Of a stretch of DNA of 64,000 nucleotides, positions 9,890-19,360 are shown piece after piece. The stretch spans positions 498,259 through 562,258 of the forward strand of contig NW_015961992.1 of NCBI RefSeq assembly GCF_000497045.1. The letters run 5' to 3'. Below the pieces are notes generated by a model. The model worked only from the letters and a program-made list of their open reading frames with translations. It was not told the DNA's origin and searched no databases. A program made the position numbers and the translations under genes. This stretch comes from Kalmanozyma brasiliensis GHG001. Lineage: Eukaryota > Basidiomycota > Ustilaginomycetes > Ustilaginales. The first letter of the stretch is position 1. The number at the start of each line of letters is the position of its first letter.

Positions 9890-10942
9890 CTACGACTTCC
9901 AGTCCGACCTCTTCTCGAGCTCGAGCAGGTTATCAATGCACTCCTTGAGCGTTGTTTGCCAGTCCTTGAACTGAATGCCGAGCTTGGTCTCGGCAGGCTT
10001 CGTGTCCAGATCAGCAATGGTTCCAGGATCCCTGAGCTCCTTGACGCTCTCCTCCCACCCTTTGGGCAGCCTGTCCTTGAGCTCTGGATAGGTCTCGGCG
10101 ATGAACTTGACTGCATGTGCCCAAGTGAACTTGCCACCGCAGAGCAACCACCTGCTTCCCATTCCCTCGGGCTTCTCGCTGGCAGCCACGTGAGCATCAC
10201 CCACATCGCGCGCATGGCAGAACAGCGGCAGCCTGTCCTCCGGCATAGCATCGGCGTTGTTGACGAGGTTGTAGATCGTCTTGCTCGACGTGTTGAGGTT
10301 GCTCAGCCTGACGCCAGGTTGCAGCGAGGGGCCGTAGATCATGGGCGGATTGATGCAGGCGATCTCGAACTGCGGCTTCTCGTTGGACTTGTAGTCCCAC
10401 GCAGCTTGCTCGGCAAGCTTCTTGCTGACACTGTAGCTGAAGGCGCCTGCACCGCCGGCGGCGATAGCATCATCGTAGGTGGACGGGTTCCAGTCCTCAG
10501 CGGTGTAAGTGAAGCCAGGGCGATTCGGTCCTCCCTCTTTGAAGTTGGTCACCGCGGCAAAAGAGGAGGTGATGACGATCTTCTTGACTGACTTCTCGTG
10601 CTTGGCGAAACGGAGGATGTTGAGCGTTCCTTCCACGGCTGGGATGAGCAGGTCTTTCTCGGCATCCTGCACGTTCAGCTGATAAGGTGAGGCGACGTGG
10701 TGAATGATTGAGACGCCGCGAACAGCAGGAAGGAGATCAGAAGTGGCAGTGTCGGCGACCTCGACAAACTCGACCCGCTCGCGGTCAGCGGCGCTCAGGC
10801 GGGAGAGGATGCCATCTTTCTTCGAGACCGAACGAAGCGTACCTCGGACTTTGTAGTTCTCGGGGGACGCAAGGACAGCGTCGAGCACGTGAGCGGACAG
10901 GAAGCCCGTGATACCGGTAATCAGCACAAGTGGGCCAGACAT
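9890..10942 (-). CDS. NAD(P)-dependent epimerase/reductase, GRE2-like (dihydroflavonol-4-reductase family)
   Basis: This is a 350-residue extended short-chain dehydrogenase. The ATG at 10942 was chosen because the Rossmann fold begins at once after it: VLITGITGFLSAHVL carries the GxTGFL nucleotide-binding motif. Further signs are HHVASPYQL, the active-site serine in KKIVITSSFAAVTNF and the catalytic Y-x3-K in FSYSVSKKLAEQAAW. The open frame continues upstream to 11728, but that part is antisense to the dehydrogenase and has no protein character. Yeast relatives (Gre2, Ari1) reduce methylglyoxal, isovaleraldehyde and aromatic aldehydes with NADPH; the substrate here cannot be read from sequence. 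It is divergent from the hydroxyacid dehydrogenase, with 289 bp between starts. Confidence 0.85.
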   Translation of the reverse strand: MSGPLVLITGITGFLSAHVLDAVLASPENYKVRGTLRSVSKKDGILSRLSAADRERVEFVEVADTATSDLLPAVRGVSIIHHVASPYQLNVQDAEKDLLIPAVEGTLNILRFAKHEKSVKKIVITSSFAAVTNFKEGGPNRPGFTYTAEDWNPSTYDDAIAAGGAGAFSYSVSKKLAEQAAWDYKSNEKPQFEIACINPPMIYGPSLQPGVRLSNLNTSSKTIYNLVNNADAMPEDRLPLFCHARDVGDAHVAASEKPEGMGSRWLLCGGKFTWAHAVKFIAETYPELKDRLPKGWEESVKELRDPGTIADLDTKPAETKLGIQFKDWQTTLKECIDNLLELEKRSDWKS

Positions 10943-11231
10943 GATCGCAACGAGATATGGAGGAGTGAAGGGATGGATGCTGGTGGGATCGGTATGTTGC
11001 ACACGGATAATCGGCTCGGTCTGTACAACGCGTAATCCCGCTCGAGCCATCCTGCCGGCGAAAACCGCCGCATGAATCTTGATTGCCGGTGGATAGGCTC
11101 TCCCCACGCTGATTTGTGAAGTCTTCTCGACAAGGTACACAAAGTCGACCGTCGGCTCCCCACCATCTTGCCACCATCTCAACACCTGCGCCTTGGCTGA
11201 CTGGCCACTCAACTCACTCACACGATCCACA

Positions 11232-12581
11232 ATGACGGTCCCAAAGATCCTCGTATGCCGTCGGATGCCCACGGAAGTGCTCAAGCGCGCGGAAGCAGCG
11301 GGCAAGGTCGAACTCATCACGCAGCCCGAGTCCGATGGCGAGCGGGCGCCCTCGCGCTCGTGGGTACTCTCAAATCTCCCTGGCTGTGCTGGAGCGGTCA
11401 TTTGTCTCAGCGAGAAAGTAGACGCCTCCTTCCTCGACGCTGCCGGCCCCTCGCTCAAGGTGATCTCGACCATGAGTGTGGGGTACGACCACATTGACCT
11501 GCCTCTGGTCAAGTCGCGCGGGATCTGCGTCGGCAACACACCTCGCGTACTCGACGATGCGGTGGCGGAAGTGTGTCTGCTTCTCGCGCTGATGGTGACG
11601 CGGCAGGTGCCGGTCGCGACGCGGACGGTGCGAGAGGGAGAATGGCCCAACTTCCCCTGGACCCCGACGTGCTTCATGGGCCCAAGTATAGCTGGCAAGA
11701 CAGTGGGGTTGTTGGGCTTTGGCAACATCAGTCAGTCGCTGTGCAAGCTGCTGGTGCCGTTCAAGCCCAAGAGGATACTGTACACCACATCGAGGGAGAG
11801 GAAATTCGACAGGGAGGACAAGTACTTTGCCTCATTGATGAGGGACGGTTTCCCGGTGGACAGGATTGGGGTCGAGAACGAGCCGGAGCCGATTGAGCTG
11901 GCGAAAAAGGCGGATTTGGTGTTTGTGCTGGTCGATCTGAATGCCAGCACAAAGCATATCGTAGGCAAGAAGTTCCTCGAAGCGATGAAGTGGGTATACG
12001 ATCAGAGATTGGGAGCACGCCAGTGGGCGATACTGACAACCAAGCTCTTTCCTTCCTGTCGCTTTGAACCGGATCATTCCATCAACTCTGGACCCTGTCG
12101 TTAACAACAGACCCTCAGCATACATCATCAATGCCTCGCGCGGCGGCACTGTCGACACAGCCGCCCTCGTCGAAGCGCTTCGCAACAACCAGATCGCCGG
12201 TGCTGGACTCGACGTTGTCGAAGGAGAGCCAGGTGAGTACCTCCGTTCGGAAAGACCCTCGTTACGGCAAGTTCCGCTCGCCGTTGCGGATCGTCTCGAC
12301 GAAAGAGCGGTCAAGTTGTCCGCAGTCTCCGTTCATCCGTCTATTCCGCGTCCTAACCTTAAATCTGTGTTGATCGGCGAATTCCACGCACAGGCATCCA
12401 CGCGGATCACCCGCTGCTATCGGCCGACGTGCGGGACAAGGTCGCGCTGCTGCCTCACATTGGTAGTGGCACGACCGAGACGAGACAGGCGATGGCGGAT
12501 ATGACGATGAACAACCTGCTCGGCGCCTTGGGACTGAGGGAAGAGCAGGGCAAGGAAGCCGAGATGGACGCCGAGTTGTAG
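11232..12581 (+). CDS. D-isomer-specific 2-hydroxyacid dehydrogenase (glyoxylate/hydroxypyruvate reductase-like), two introns
   Basis: Exons are 11232-11989, 12111-12232 and 12394-12581, giving 355 residues. The intron ends are GTGGGT...ACAACAG and GTGAGT...CGCACAG; splicing joins EAM to KPSAYIINASRGG and VVEGEP to GIHADHPLLS without frame change. Family signs: ISTMSVGYDHIDL, the NAD(P)-binding GLLGFGNISQSL, the substrate-binding and catalytic Arg in INASRGG, the Glu in GLDVVEGEP and the His in LLPHIGSGT (the R-E-H triad). The layout resembles human GRHPR, which reduces glyoxylate and hydroxypyruvate; other 2-hydroxyacid substrates are possible. No peroxisomal tripeptide (the end is DAEL) and no clear presequence, so it is probably cytosolic. 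Confidence 0.9.
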
Positions 12582-13877
12582 CGAAACGCCTGGCTTTTCA
12601 ATGCTGTCAGATTGCTAGCTTTAGATCGCCTACGTCGCTGTCCGCCCGCATGAGCAATTCATAGACTCCATTCATCCTTCCGAGTCCTCGGAGCTGTCCG
12701 TCGGGTGATGACATCCTCTGCTGCCGTGATATACGGATCTGCCGTGTTGACCGGGCGACGGAGCACCCGGCTTTACACTCAAGTCAGTCCTCCATCGTTC
12801 GCACCTTCCGCCGCCATTTCGACGGATCGATAAAGCCAAGGGTGACGATGAGCAACCTTTGTCATGATGAGATCGGATCTTTCCGACCCATCTCAACGCC
12901 TTCCGACGTATATATTGGCGTTGATGTTCGAGTCTCCCGTCAAATCCTGACCTGAAATGCAATCGCGATATGCCTTCGACTCAAAATCGGTGATACAGGA
13001 CCCTGCAGCTGGCCTGACCGCGAGGCACAGGACCCTGGTTTACCCCGCATTTCTGCTGCGCGCTGCTGCAGGTCAAGAAATCTAGCTCGCCTTATCATCA
13101 GGCACTCTGCCAGTGAAACAGCTAAGCGCCATTGTCCGGTGGCTCGTGCTTTCCGATAACGCCAGCCACACGAGCCGGCTGGCTGGCAGCGACGGGGTCA
13201 CGCGCTCGTAGACTGCGGTGCAGGAGCGTAAAAGCACCCCATCACGGAGAATGGCGAATCGATGTTTGCGGTGCAGGACCACCTCTTCGTTCGCCGACGG
13301 CGAGCCTGCTTGTGATTGTGACGGGAGCGAGGGAAGTGAGACTCGGAAAAGAGCCTTTCTTGTCATCTTGACACATGTGATGTGACTCGTAAACACATCG
13401 TGCTGAGTAAATGTGGGAACAGCAGGCGTGTTTCTTGAGCGTAGAGAGAGGCAGAGCTAGGAGCAGCCTGTTGTTCGGGGCATCCGTCAAAAGACCTCAG
13501 ATGAATGCGCTGGTCAAGGCGACGAATGTGCTTTCCCACGCCTCTCTCGGAGACAGCGGCACCGTCACGCCTTTGCCTACCTCTGGTGTTTCGGGAATCC
13601 CGACTGAGAGCTTGCGCCGATCCTGATTCATTGTGCCTCGCCCTTCCGGATCTTCCCTTGAGCCTGCTTCTCGGTCGCATACGCCGCACGGTCTCGGAAG
13701 CAACAGCCCCGCGCCCCCTCTTAAAAGCGCGTCCCTCCTTCCGCACACCTTCTTCTTCTCCTAACAGCACCTTCGCCATCCATCCCCTCAACCGTCGACG
13801 ACCTTGCCTTGACATCATCGCATCCCCCTGCAGTCATTGTCGTTCCTACTGCAAGCACATAGACCTTCTCTCCCGCA
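12582..13877. other. Intergenic region, no gene seen
   Basis: This stretch of about 1.3 kb lies between the hydroxyacid dehydrogenase and the mitochondrial carrier. The open frames on both strands are short and lack conserved motifs. A TTAAAAG element at 13721-13727, about 150 bp before the carrier ATG, could act as a TATA-like box; the 3' part (13730-13870) is pyrimidine-rich like a leader. Confidence 0.5.
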
Positions 13878-14876
13878 ATGTCGACGCTCCGCATGCCCAC
13901 CTCTTCCGCCAACGCGGGCACCTTCAATGCGGCCAAAGGCGCCCTCACCGGCGCAGGCGTTGGCGCCGCCGCCGGCTCCACTAACAGGACCACCCCCAAG
14001 ACGTACCCCTTTTGGCTCGGTGGCGCGGCCGGTTGTTGCGCAGCCTCCATCACCCACCCCCTCGACCTCACCAAGTACCGTCTCCAAACGGCCACGGTCA
14101 AACAAGGCATGTTCCGCACCATCCTCCTCTCGGTCCGTTCGGAAGGCATCACGTCTCTCTGGCACGGTCTCACCGCCACGCTCCTCCGTCAATTCACGTA
14201 CTCAGTGACGCGCTTTGCGGTGTACGAAGATATGAAGTCGCGCGTCACCGCTCGATCGGGAGCGGCGCCTACGACGGGTGAACTGGCTCTGTGTTCCGGT
14301 ACCGCCGGTGCGGTGGCTGGTGTGGTAGGCAATCCAGCGGAGATCGTCCTCGTTCGCATGTGTTCCGACCTCAACCTCCCCAAAGACGCCCGCTACGGGT
14401 ATAAGAACTGCATCGATGGCCTTGTCCGCATCGTCCGTGACGACGGCGCTGCCACCCTCTTCCGCGGCCTCTCACCCAACGTCTTCCGCTCTGTTGTCAT
14501 GAACATCTCCCAACTCGGTTCATACGATCTGTTCAAGGGGATTCTGCAAAAGCTCGACGTGGTGCCCGACGGACCGGTGCTGCAAACCGCCGCCTCCTTC
14601 TGCGCAGGCACGCTGAGTACGACGCTCTGCACCCCAATCGATGTCGTCAAGAGCCGAGTGCAGAACCTCAAGAAGGGCGCGGGCAACGCGAGCGTTGCAG
14701 GAGTGATTCGGGATGCCATTGCTAAGGATGGACCAACGGTGTTCTTCCGAGGTTGGACACCGGCGTGGTTGCGACTGCAGCCTCAGACCACGCTGCTGTT
14801 TTTGTTCTTTGAGCAGTTCAAGAGTCTGGTGGATAGGAGCAGGGAGGGGAAAGTGGGTGATGTGGTGAGGAACTGA
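13878..14876 (+). CDS. DIC1: Mitochondrial inner-membrane dicarboxylate carrier
   Basis: This is a 332-residue member of the mitochondrial carrier family in one exon. It has three repeats of about 100 residues, each with a carrier signature: HPLDLTKYRLQ, NPAEIVLVRMCSD and TPIDVVKSRVQN. The first transmembrane helix begins in FWLGGAAGCCAASI. The order GGAAGC..THPLDL and the second signature NPAEIVLVRM point to the dicarboxylate carrier group (yeast Dic1), which exchanges malate or succinate for phosphate across the inner membrane; oxoglutarate carriers are the closest alternative. The first 40 residues (Ala/Gly/Thr-rich) precede the fold and are not conserved. The gene is convergent with CDC16, with about 120 bp between stops. 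Confidence 0.88.
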   Translation: MSTLRMPTSSANAGTFNAAKGALTGAGVGAAAGSTNRTTPKTYPFWLGGAAGCCAASITHPLDLTKYRLQTATVKQGMFRTILLSVRSEGITSLWHGLTATLLRQFTYSVTRFAVYEDMKSRVTARSGAAPTTGELALCSGTAGAVAGVVGNPAEIVLVRMCSDLNLPKDARYGYKNCIDGLVRIVRDDGAATLFRGLSPNVFRSVVMNISQLGSYDLFKGILQKLDVVPDGPVLQTAASFCAGTLSTTLCTPIDVVKSRVQNLKKGAGNASVAGVIRDAIAKDGPTVFFRGWTPAWLRLQPQTTLLFLFFEQFKSLVDRSREGKVGDVVRN

Positions 14877-14994
14877 GATGTAGAATGTCGCAATGATAGC
14901 ACGCTTTTGATGATGTAGGGTCGGATGTTTCCGCTTGGTCTGGTTTGGGTTTCTGCGTGTGAGCTAGGGATACAGTGAAGTAAGAGGGTGAGGA

Positions 14995-17900
14995 TTAGGA
15001 CGTGGACTCGTCCATGAGCACACTGCTCTGATCCTGCCTCGAGAGGTCTTGCTCCGACCGCGAATGGTCCATGCTCATGTCGCCTCCCGACACGGCGGAC
15101 GCATCTGGAAGCCCTGCCGGCGGGAAAAGGCTCGCCGCGTACCTTGGGCGTGACGAGCTGATCGACTGTCCCAAGCTCACATCCTGTCGAAAGCTCTGCT
15201 GGACAGAGCGCAATGAAGGCGACGCAGCTTCCGGAATCACCTCCAATCCTCTCCTCTCTTCCGCTTCGACCATCCTCCCCTTCCCCTTGCCCTTGCTCAA
15301 CCTGCCACTCGGATCGTACTTGACGAACCTGTTCACGCCGTAATGCACCTTCTCCTCCAACACGAAATCCAGCAGTTCGGTGGCGTACACGTCCCGCGGT
15401 TGGATCGAGAGCGCCTCGTGGTAGTGCTGGATCGCATCGTCCAGCTCGTCGCGCTTGTGTGCGATCATGCCCAAGCAAAGATGTGCTTGGTAGCTATGCG
15501 GATCGAGCTCTACCACGCTTTGAAACGCCGAGGTGGCTTTGGCGTCCTGGCCGAGACGCATGAGTGTGAGGCCGAGATTGAGGTAGCTCGCTGTCCAGCT
15601 GGATGCCGGATGCTGCGTGGCAGCGGCCAGCTCGATCGCTGTTGAAAAGAACCCACTCGCCGCATCCAGGTCGCCCGTTTCAAACGCGACGATGCCTCGC
15701 TCGTTGGCCAACAGCGGATCCTCGGACCAGATCGCTGCGGACCCCTCGAGCGACAGCCGCGCAAGAGACAAGTTGTCCTGGTGCAAATGCTCCATGCCCA
15801 CGAATAGCTTGGGTAGGTGGCTCTGCGGAAAGAGACGCGCAGCCGTCGAATAGGCGATGATCGCCTGGTCGCTCTCCCCCTCCAGTGCGAATGTGTGACC
15901 ATAGGCGATCCACCCAGGCGCAAACCTCGGGTCCAACAGCGAAGCCTTGCTAAAGTAACGTCGCGCTTCGACCCATCGTCGAGTGGTGGTGTACCACGTC
16001 CCCACGGCGTACCACGAAATGGGCGATTCCGGCTGCAGCTCCGTCAATCGATGTGCCAGCATGAACAGCGCTGGACGCAGGTTTTTGAGATGGTACGTGC
16101 AGGCGATGTGGATGGGCAGCGTCGCGGGATGATCCGCTGCCAACTCGAGGATGCGCGATGTCACCACGAAGGCGTCTGCAAATCGAAGGCGCGAGAACAG
16201 TTCCGAGGCTAGACCGTGGAGCACATCTGGATCGTCGGAGAGACCGAATTCATCCGCCAGACGTCGCCGCGCCACCGCTGTCGTCTCGACCAGCCCTCGT
16301 CCCTGTTTGGATAGCTGCGTCGTATACAGCAGTCGAACCATCTCATAGTCCTCCACCGCCCCAGGCTCGTCCCCCGCCTGAGCAGCGTACTCAAGACTCT
16401 GAACGAAGTTCCACTGCTCTTCCGTCCCGAGCATCTCACCGTCGATGAGCGCGGAGAAGGCCTCGTAATTCTTGACGTCGAGCGCAAGGGCAGCCATGAA
16501 GGCGTCGCGCGCCCGGGGCACGTCTTCGAGGCGCAAGTAGATCTGGCCACGAAGGTAGGCGACGGAAGAGCCGAGCTTGATGCCGCCGTCGCTCGCGGGA
16601 CGCTTGTTGCTCGTCGACGTGCCCCAATGTTCCGTTTCGCCGAGCAGCTCGAGCGCCTCGTGGTATTTGGCCAGGCGCACTTGACACTGGGCGGCGAGGT
16701 AGCGACAGGCGACACTGTGATTGACCAGAACGGTACCGTGGGCGGGCGCGAGGGTGCTGTTCCTCACTTCGTCCACGTCGGCTTGCAGGTCGATGCCGGT
16801 TTTGGAATTCGGCTTTGAGGCAGATGGTCTTTCGGTGTGACGCGACGCTGGTGGAGAAGAGCGAGGATCCGATGGATCGCTAAGAATCACAGAGCTATCG
16901 CGGCCATTGGCGGATGCATCTCGGAGGAACTCGTCGTCGGAATCGGCATCTCTGCCGCTGCTATCGGTTTCGGACGAGCCAGTGCCCGTAGCTGTGACTT
17001 TGAAGTCGCGCTTCTTCCGTTTGCCAGTCGTAGAAGAGGTGCCGGAGTACATGCTGTCTTTCGTTGTTGATCGAGCCATGATGCTAGCTGGTAGAATGGA
17101 AGAGGATCGCGTTTGCTGTAGGACCTCGTGCAATGCATCGTCGTCATCTTGGATGTTCTCGGATGCCAGAAAGCCTTCAGCACCAGTGTGCTTTGCTGCC
17201 GATGGTGCTCTTTCTGTATGTGTTGCTGTACCATTGAGACGCGTCGATTGTGAGGAGCGGGATGCGCCGTACCGAAGTGGAGACGTGAGCAGTTGTTCCG
17301 CTCGAGCGTATTGATGTGTGTAGAAGTAGCACTGCGCCAGATGGTAGGCGTCGTTGAACGCGGTCTCTGTCGTTTCTAGCGCCAATATCTTAGTGCCCCA
17401 AAAGATGGCAGTGTCGTAGATATGCTGCTGCATTGCATCTTGTCGCCATCTGCGAAGACGGCTCAATGTCGAGGGTGTTTCCTCCTCTTCGAGTAAGACC
17501 TCTTCTCCTTCCAATCCTGCGTCTAGGGCAATTCCAGCTTCATGAGCCTGTTTCAATCGTGAGGTCGACGCTGCGTCCCTGTGACTTTGGGACTCAACAT
17601 CGGAGGAGACAGCAAACCCATTCGCTGATAGAGGGTCGGAATGCAGGTAGTCTTCTGTCGGCTGGGAGGACTGCACCACCTCCGGAAACGTGGCATGGTT
17701 GCTGAGTCGAGATTTGGCAGGCAAGCGTCGCTTTGGCGGCTGAGGCAAAATATCCGGTCCGCTTGATTCCTCATCATCTACGATCGAGCCGAGCTTGTGG
17801 TGCGGAAAAGAAGAGACGCGCTGTCGTTTTGAAGAAGGAGAGCCACCAAAGTTGGGTCTTGTCTTGAGCACGCGAGAAAGAGCAGGACTCAAGTCGAGCA

Positions 17901-18126
17901 GTCCACTGTTGTTGGCATCGTCGTCGTTGCGGACGACACTGAGGCTTCCGTCCGGGTTGAAGTTGCCTGGCGTGAAGGGCTGGACGATTTGGCTACCGGG
18001 CGTATGCGGAGAGTGAGGAGCGGTTCGGCTTCCGGAAGGCCCAGCGACGGCCAACTTGGACACTTGTCGCGGCCTCGGACTTTGATAGGGGAAGCCTGGG
18101 CTGGAGGCAGCGTCTTGTGGCACCAT
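14995..18126 (-). CDS. CDC16: Anaphase-promoting complex subunit Cdc16/Apc6 (TPR protein)
   Basis: From the ATG at 18126 the protein has 1,043 residues. Residues 1-220 are low-complexity (Ser/Pro, CDK-like SP sites such as SPRP and SPHTP). The TPR array starts near LRRWRQDAMQQHIYDTAIF and YHLAQCYFYTHQYARAEQLL and, after a disordered insert of about 180 residues, continues to about 920 with SVACRYLAAQC, SWYAVGTWYTTTRRW, RFAPGWIAYGHTFALEGE, LANERGIVAFETGDLDAA and LGMIAHKRDELDDAIQHY. Cdc16 is a scaffold TPR subunit of the APC/C ubiquitin ligase that triggers anaphase and mitotic exit. The frame is open upstream to an ATG at 18384, but that stretch has no conserved features and contains a plausible leader intron, so the internal ATG was preferred. 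It is divergent from the MIM1 locus. Confidence 0.9.
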   Translation of the reverse strand: MVPQDAASSPGFPYQSPRPRQVSKLAVAGPSGSRTAPHSPHTPGSQIVQPFTPGNFNPDGSLSVVRNDDDANNSGLLDLSPALSRVLKTRPNFGGSPSSKRQRVSSFPHHKLGSIVDDEESSGPDILPQPPKRRLPAKSRLSNHATFPEVVQSSQPTEDYLHSDPLSANGFAVSSDVESQSHRDAASTSRLKQAHEAGIALDAGLEGEEVLLEEEETPSTLSRLRRWRQDAMQQHIYDTAIFWGTKILALETTETAFNDAYHLAQCYFYTHQYARAEQLLTSPLRYGASRSSQSTRLNGTATHTERAPSAAKHTGAEGFLASENIQDDDDALHEVLQQTRSSSILPASIMARSTTKDSMYSGTSSTTGKRKKRDFKVTATGTGSSETDSSGRDADSDDEFLRDASANGRDSSVILSDPSDPRSSPPASRHTERPSASKPNSKTGIDLQADVDEVRNSTLAPAHGTVLVNHSVACRYLAAQCQVRLAKYHEALELLGETEHWGTSTSNKRPASDGGIKLGSSVAYLRGQIYLRLEDVPRARDAFMAALALDVKNYEAFSALIDGEMLGTEEQWNFVQSLEYAAQAGDEPGAVEDYEMVRLLYTTQLSKQGRGLVETTAVARRRLADEFGLSDDPDVLHGLASELFSRLRFADAFVVTSRILELAADHPATLPIHIACTYHLKNLRPALFMLAHRLTELQPESPISWYAVGTWYTTTRRWVEARRYFSKASLLDPRFAPGWIAYGHTFALEGESDQAIIAYSTAARLFPQSHLPKLFVGMEHLHQDNLSLARLSLEGSAAIWSEDPLLANERGIVAFETGDLDAASGFFSTAIELAAATQHPASSWTASYLNLGLTLMRLGQDAKATSAFQSVVELDPHSYQAHLCLGMIAHKRDELDDAIQHYHEALSIQPRDVYATELLDFVLEEKVHYGVNRFVKYDPSGRLSKGKGKGRMVEAEERRGLEVIPEAASPSLRSVQQSFRQDVSLGQSISSSRPRYAASLFPPAGLPDASAVSGGDMSMDHSRSEQDLSRQDQSSVLMDESTS

Positions 18127-18403
18127 GACCGTGGAAAGAGGGGATCGAGCCAGCTCGCGAAGAATGTTGATGATGGTGGGAGGTACCAAGGTCCTAAATG
18201 AAAAGTGTTGCTTTCTAGTGTTGATTAACGACGCGCCCTGCAGCGTGTAGGACTGACCTAACACTTCAGAAAAATCGCCTCCACTTGAGCAGATCGGATC
18301 CGCGCGGTCTTTGGCGCTGCTCGCCAAGCTGAAAGGGTGTGCTTGGACCCTTGATGGCTTGCTCCCCCTTTCCGCTACCATCATACCTGCTCAGCATCGC
18401 AGC

Positions 18404-18640
18404 ATGCAGACCTCGCCCCTGAACGACACAGCACAAACATCAAGCACTTCCTCGGACGCACCTCAGCTCAAGGTAGAGAACGAATCGCCTCGACCCGCAC
18501 AGGTCAAGCCTCGTCTGCAGCCCATCCATCGGCCCATCATCACATCCTCATCGTCCGCGTCGTCCCTGGCCACACCCGACGACCAGACGCACGATCCACT
18601 CGCCAACAGCATCATCTCTGTCCTTGATCTTCCCAAGTGA
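18404..18640 (+). CDS. Short upstream ORF in the same frame as MIM1 (78 codons, unknown)
   Basis: An ATG-initiated ORF of 78 codons ends with TGA only 12 nt before the MIM1 ATG and lies in the same frame. The peptide is rich in Ser, Thr, Pro and Gln and has no membrane segment; it ends with DPLANSIISVLDLPK. I do not recognise it. It may be a regulatory upstream ORF of the MIM1 mRNA, an independent small protein, or a 5' exon whose connection I cannot resolve. TGA is followed by TCC, not the CTA that favours readthrough. Confidence 0.35.
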   Translation: MQTSPLNDTAQTSSTSSDAPQLKVENESPRPAQVKPRLQPIHRPIITSSSSASSLATPDDQTHDPLANSIISVLDLPK

Positions 18641-18652
18641 TCCGCCGTCATT

Positions 18653-19267
18653 ATGTCATCCGACGACGAAAAGCACACGCCGCGCACTTCAGCGACCGGC
18701 GACAACGAAGCGTATCCTACCGTCTCCGCAACAGGAATGCCAAGGCTCTTCCCACGTCACAAGGACAAGCGCTCTTCCGCAGAACAAGACCGCATTGACG
18801 AAAAGGATGGAGATGCACCATCGGAGCTGGAGGGCCCAAAACACGATTCGGACGATGACGATTCCGAGGACGACGAGGAGGAAGAGGGAGAGTCGAAACC
18901 GATCTACCCTCCAACAGGATCGCTCACGTTGGCCGCATTTAACCCGTACTCTTCCATTCCGCTTTCACGGCGGATGGCACTGATCTCAGGATCGCTCTTC
19001 ATCAACCTCGGTCTGCCCTTCCTCAACGGGGTCATGCTCGGATTCGGCGAAATCTTTGCGAGAGTCGTCGTGGCTCCAGCGCTGGGCATTACGGGTGTCG
19101 GATGGGCAGGCGATACAGCGAGAGCGGTGGCCAACTGGAATTGGGGCAGAGGACGCTCGTCAAGCAGCGAAAGGGGGTGGAAGGGCGACTCGGGGCAGCC
19201 GGGTGACTTTGACGATTGGTCTGCTACCAACGATCCTGCTGCGTCTACTTCTCATATCGAACTGTGA
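18653..19267 (+). CDS. MIM1: Mitochondrial outer-membrane import/biogenesis factor Mim1
   Basis: This is a 204-residue protein. Residues 1-85 are hydrophilic and acidic (the run DSDDDDSEDDEEEEGE); residues about 110-150 carry the single membrane segment with the family core FINLGLPFLNGVMLGFGEIF, closely matching yeast Mim1 (INLLLPFLNG..LGFGELF). The glycine-rich helix contains GxxxG-like spacing used for oligomerisation. Mim1, with Mim2, inserts alpha-helical proteins such as Tom20, Tom70 and Ugo1 into the mitochondrial outer membrane. The C-terminal tail (Ser/Gly/Asp-rich) is longer than in yeast, and the whole protein is almost twice the yeast length of 113 residues. The conserved core makes the call secure. 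Confidence 0.88.
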   Translation: MSSDDEKHTPRTSATGDNEAYPTVSATGMPRLFPRHKDKRSSAEQDRIDEKDGDAPSELEGPKHDSDDDDSEDDEEEEGESKPIYPPTGSLTLAAFNPYSSIPLSRRMALISGSLFINLGLPFLNGVMLGFGEIFARVVVAPALGITGVGWAGDTARAVANWNWGRGRSSSSERGWKGDSGQPGDFDDWSATNDPAASTSHIEL

Positions 19268-19360
19268 TACCTCACGCAACTCAATACACTCGCGCATCTG
19301 ACATATGTATCACTAGCAACTTCCAGTCATAATGATCCAACGTAGTCCATACCATCCGCA

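Noticed and set aside
10943..11728. Upstream extension of the reductase reading frame
   Set aside because: It is antisense to the divergent dehydrogenase exon and lacks protein character; the Rossmann fold begins right at the ATG at 10942.
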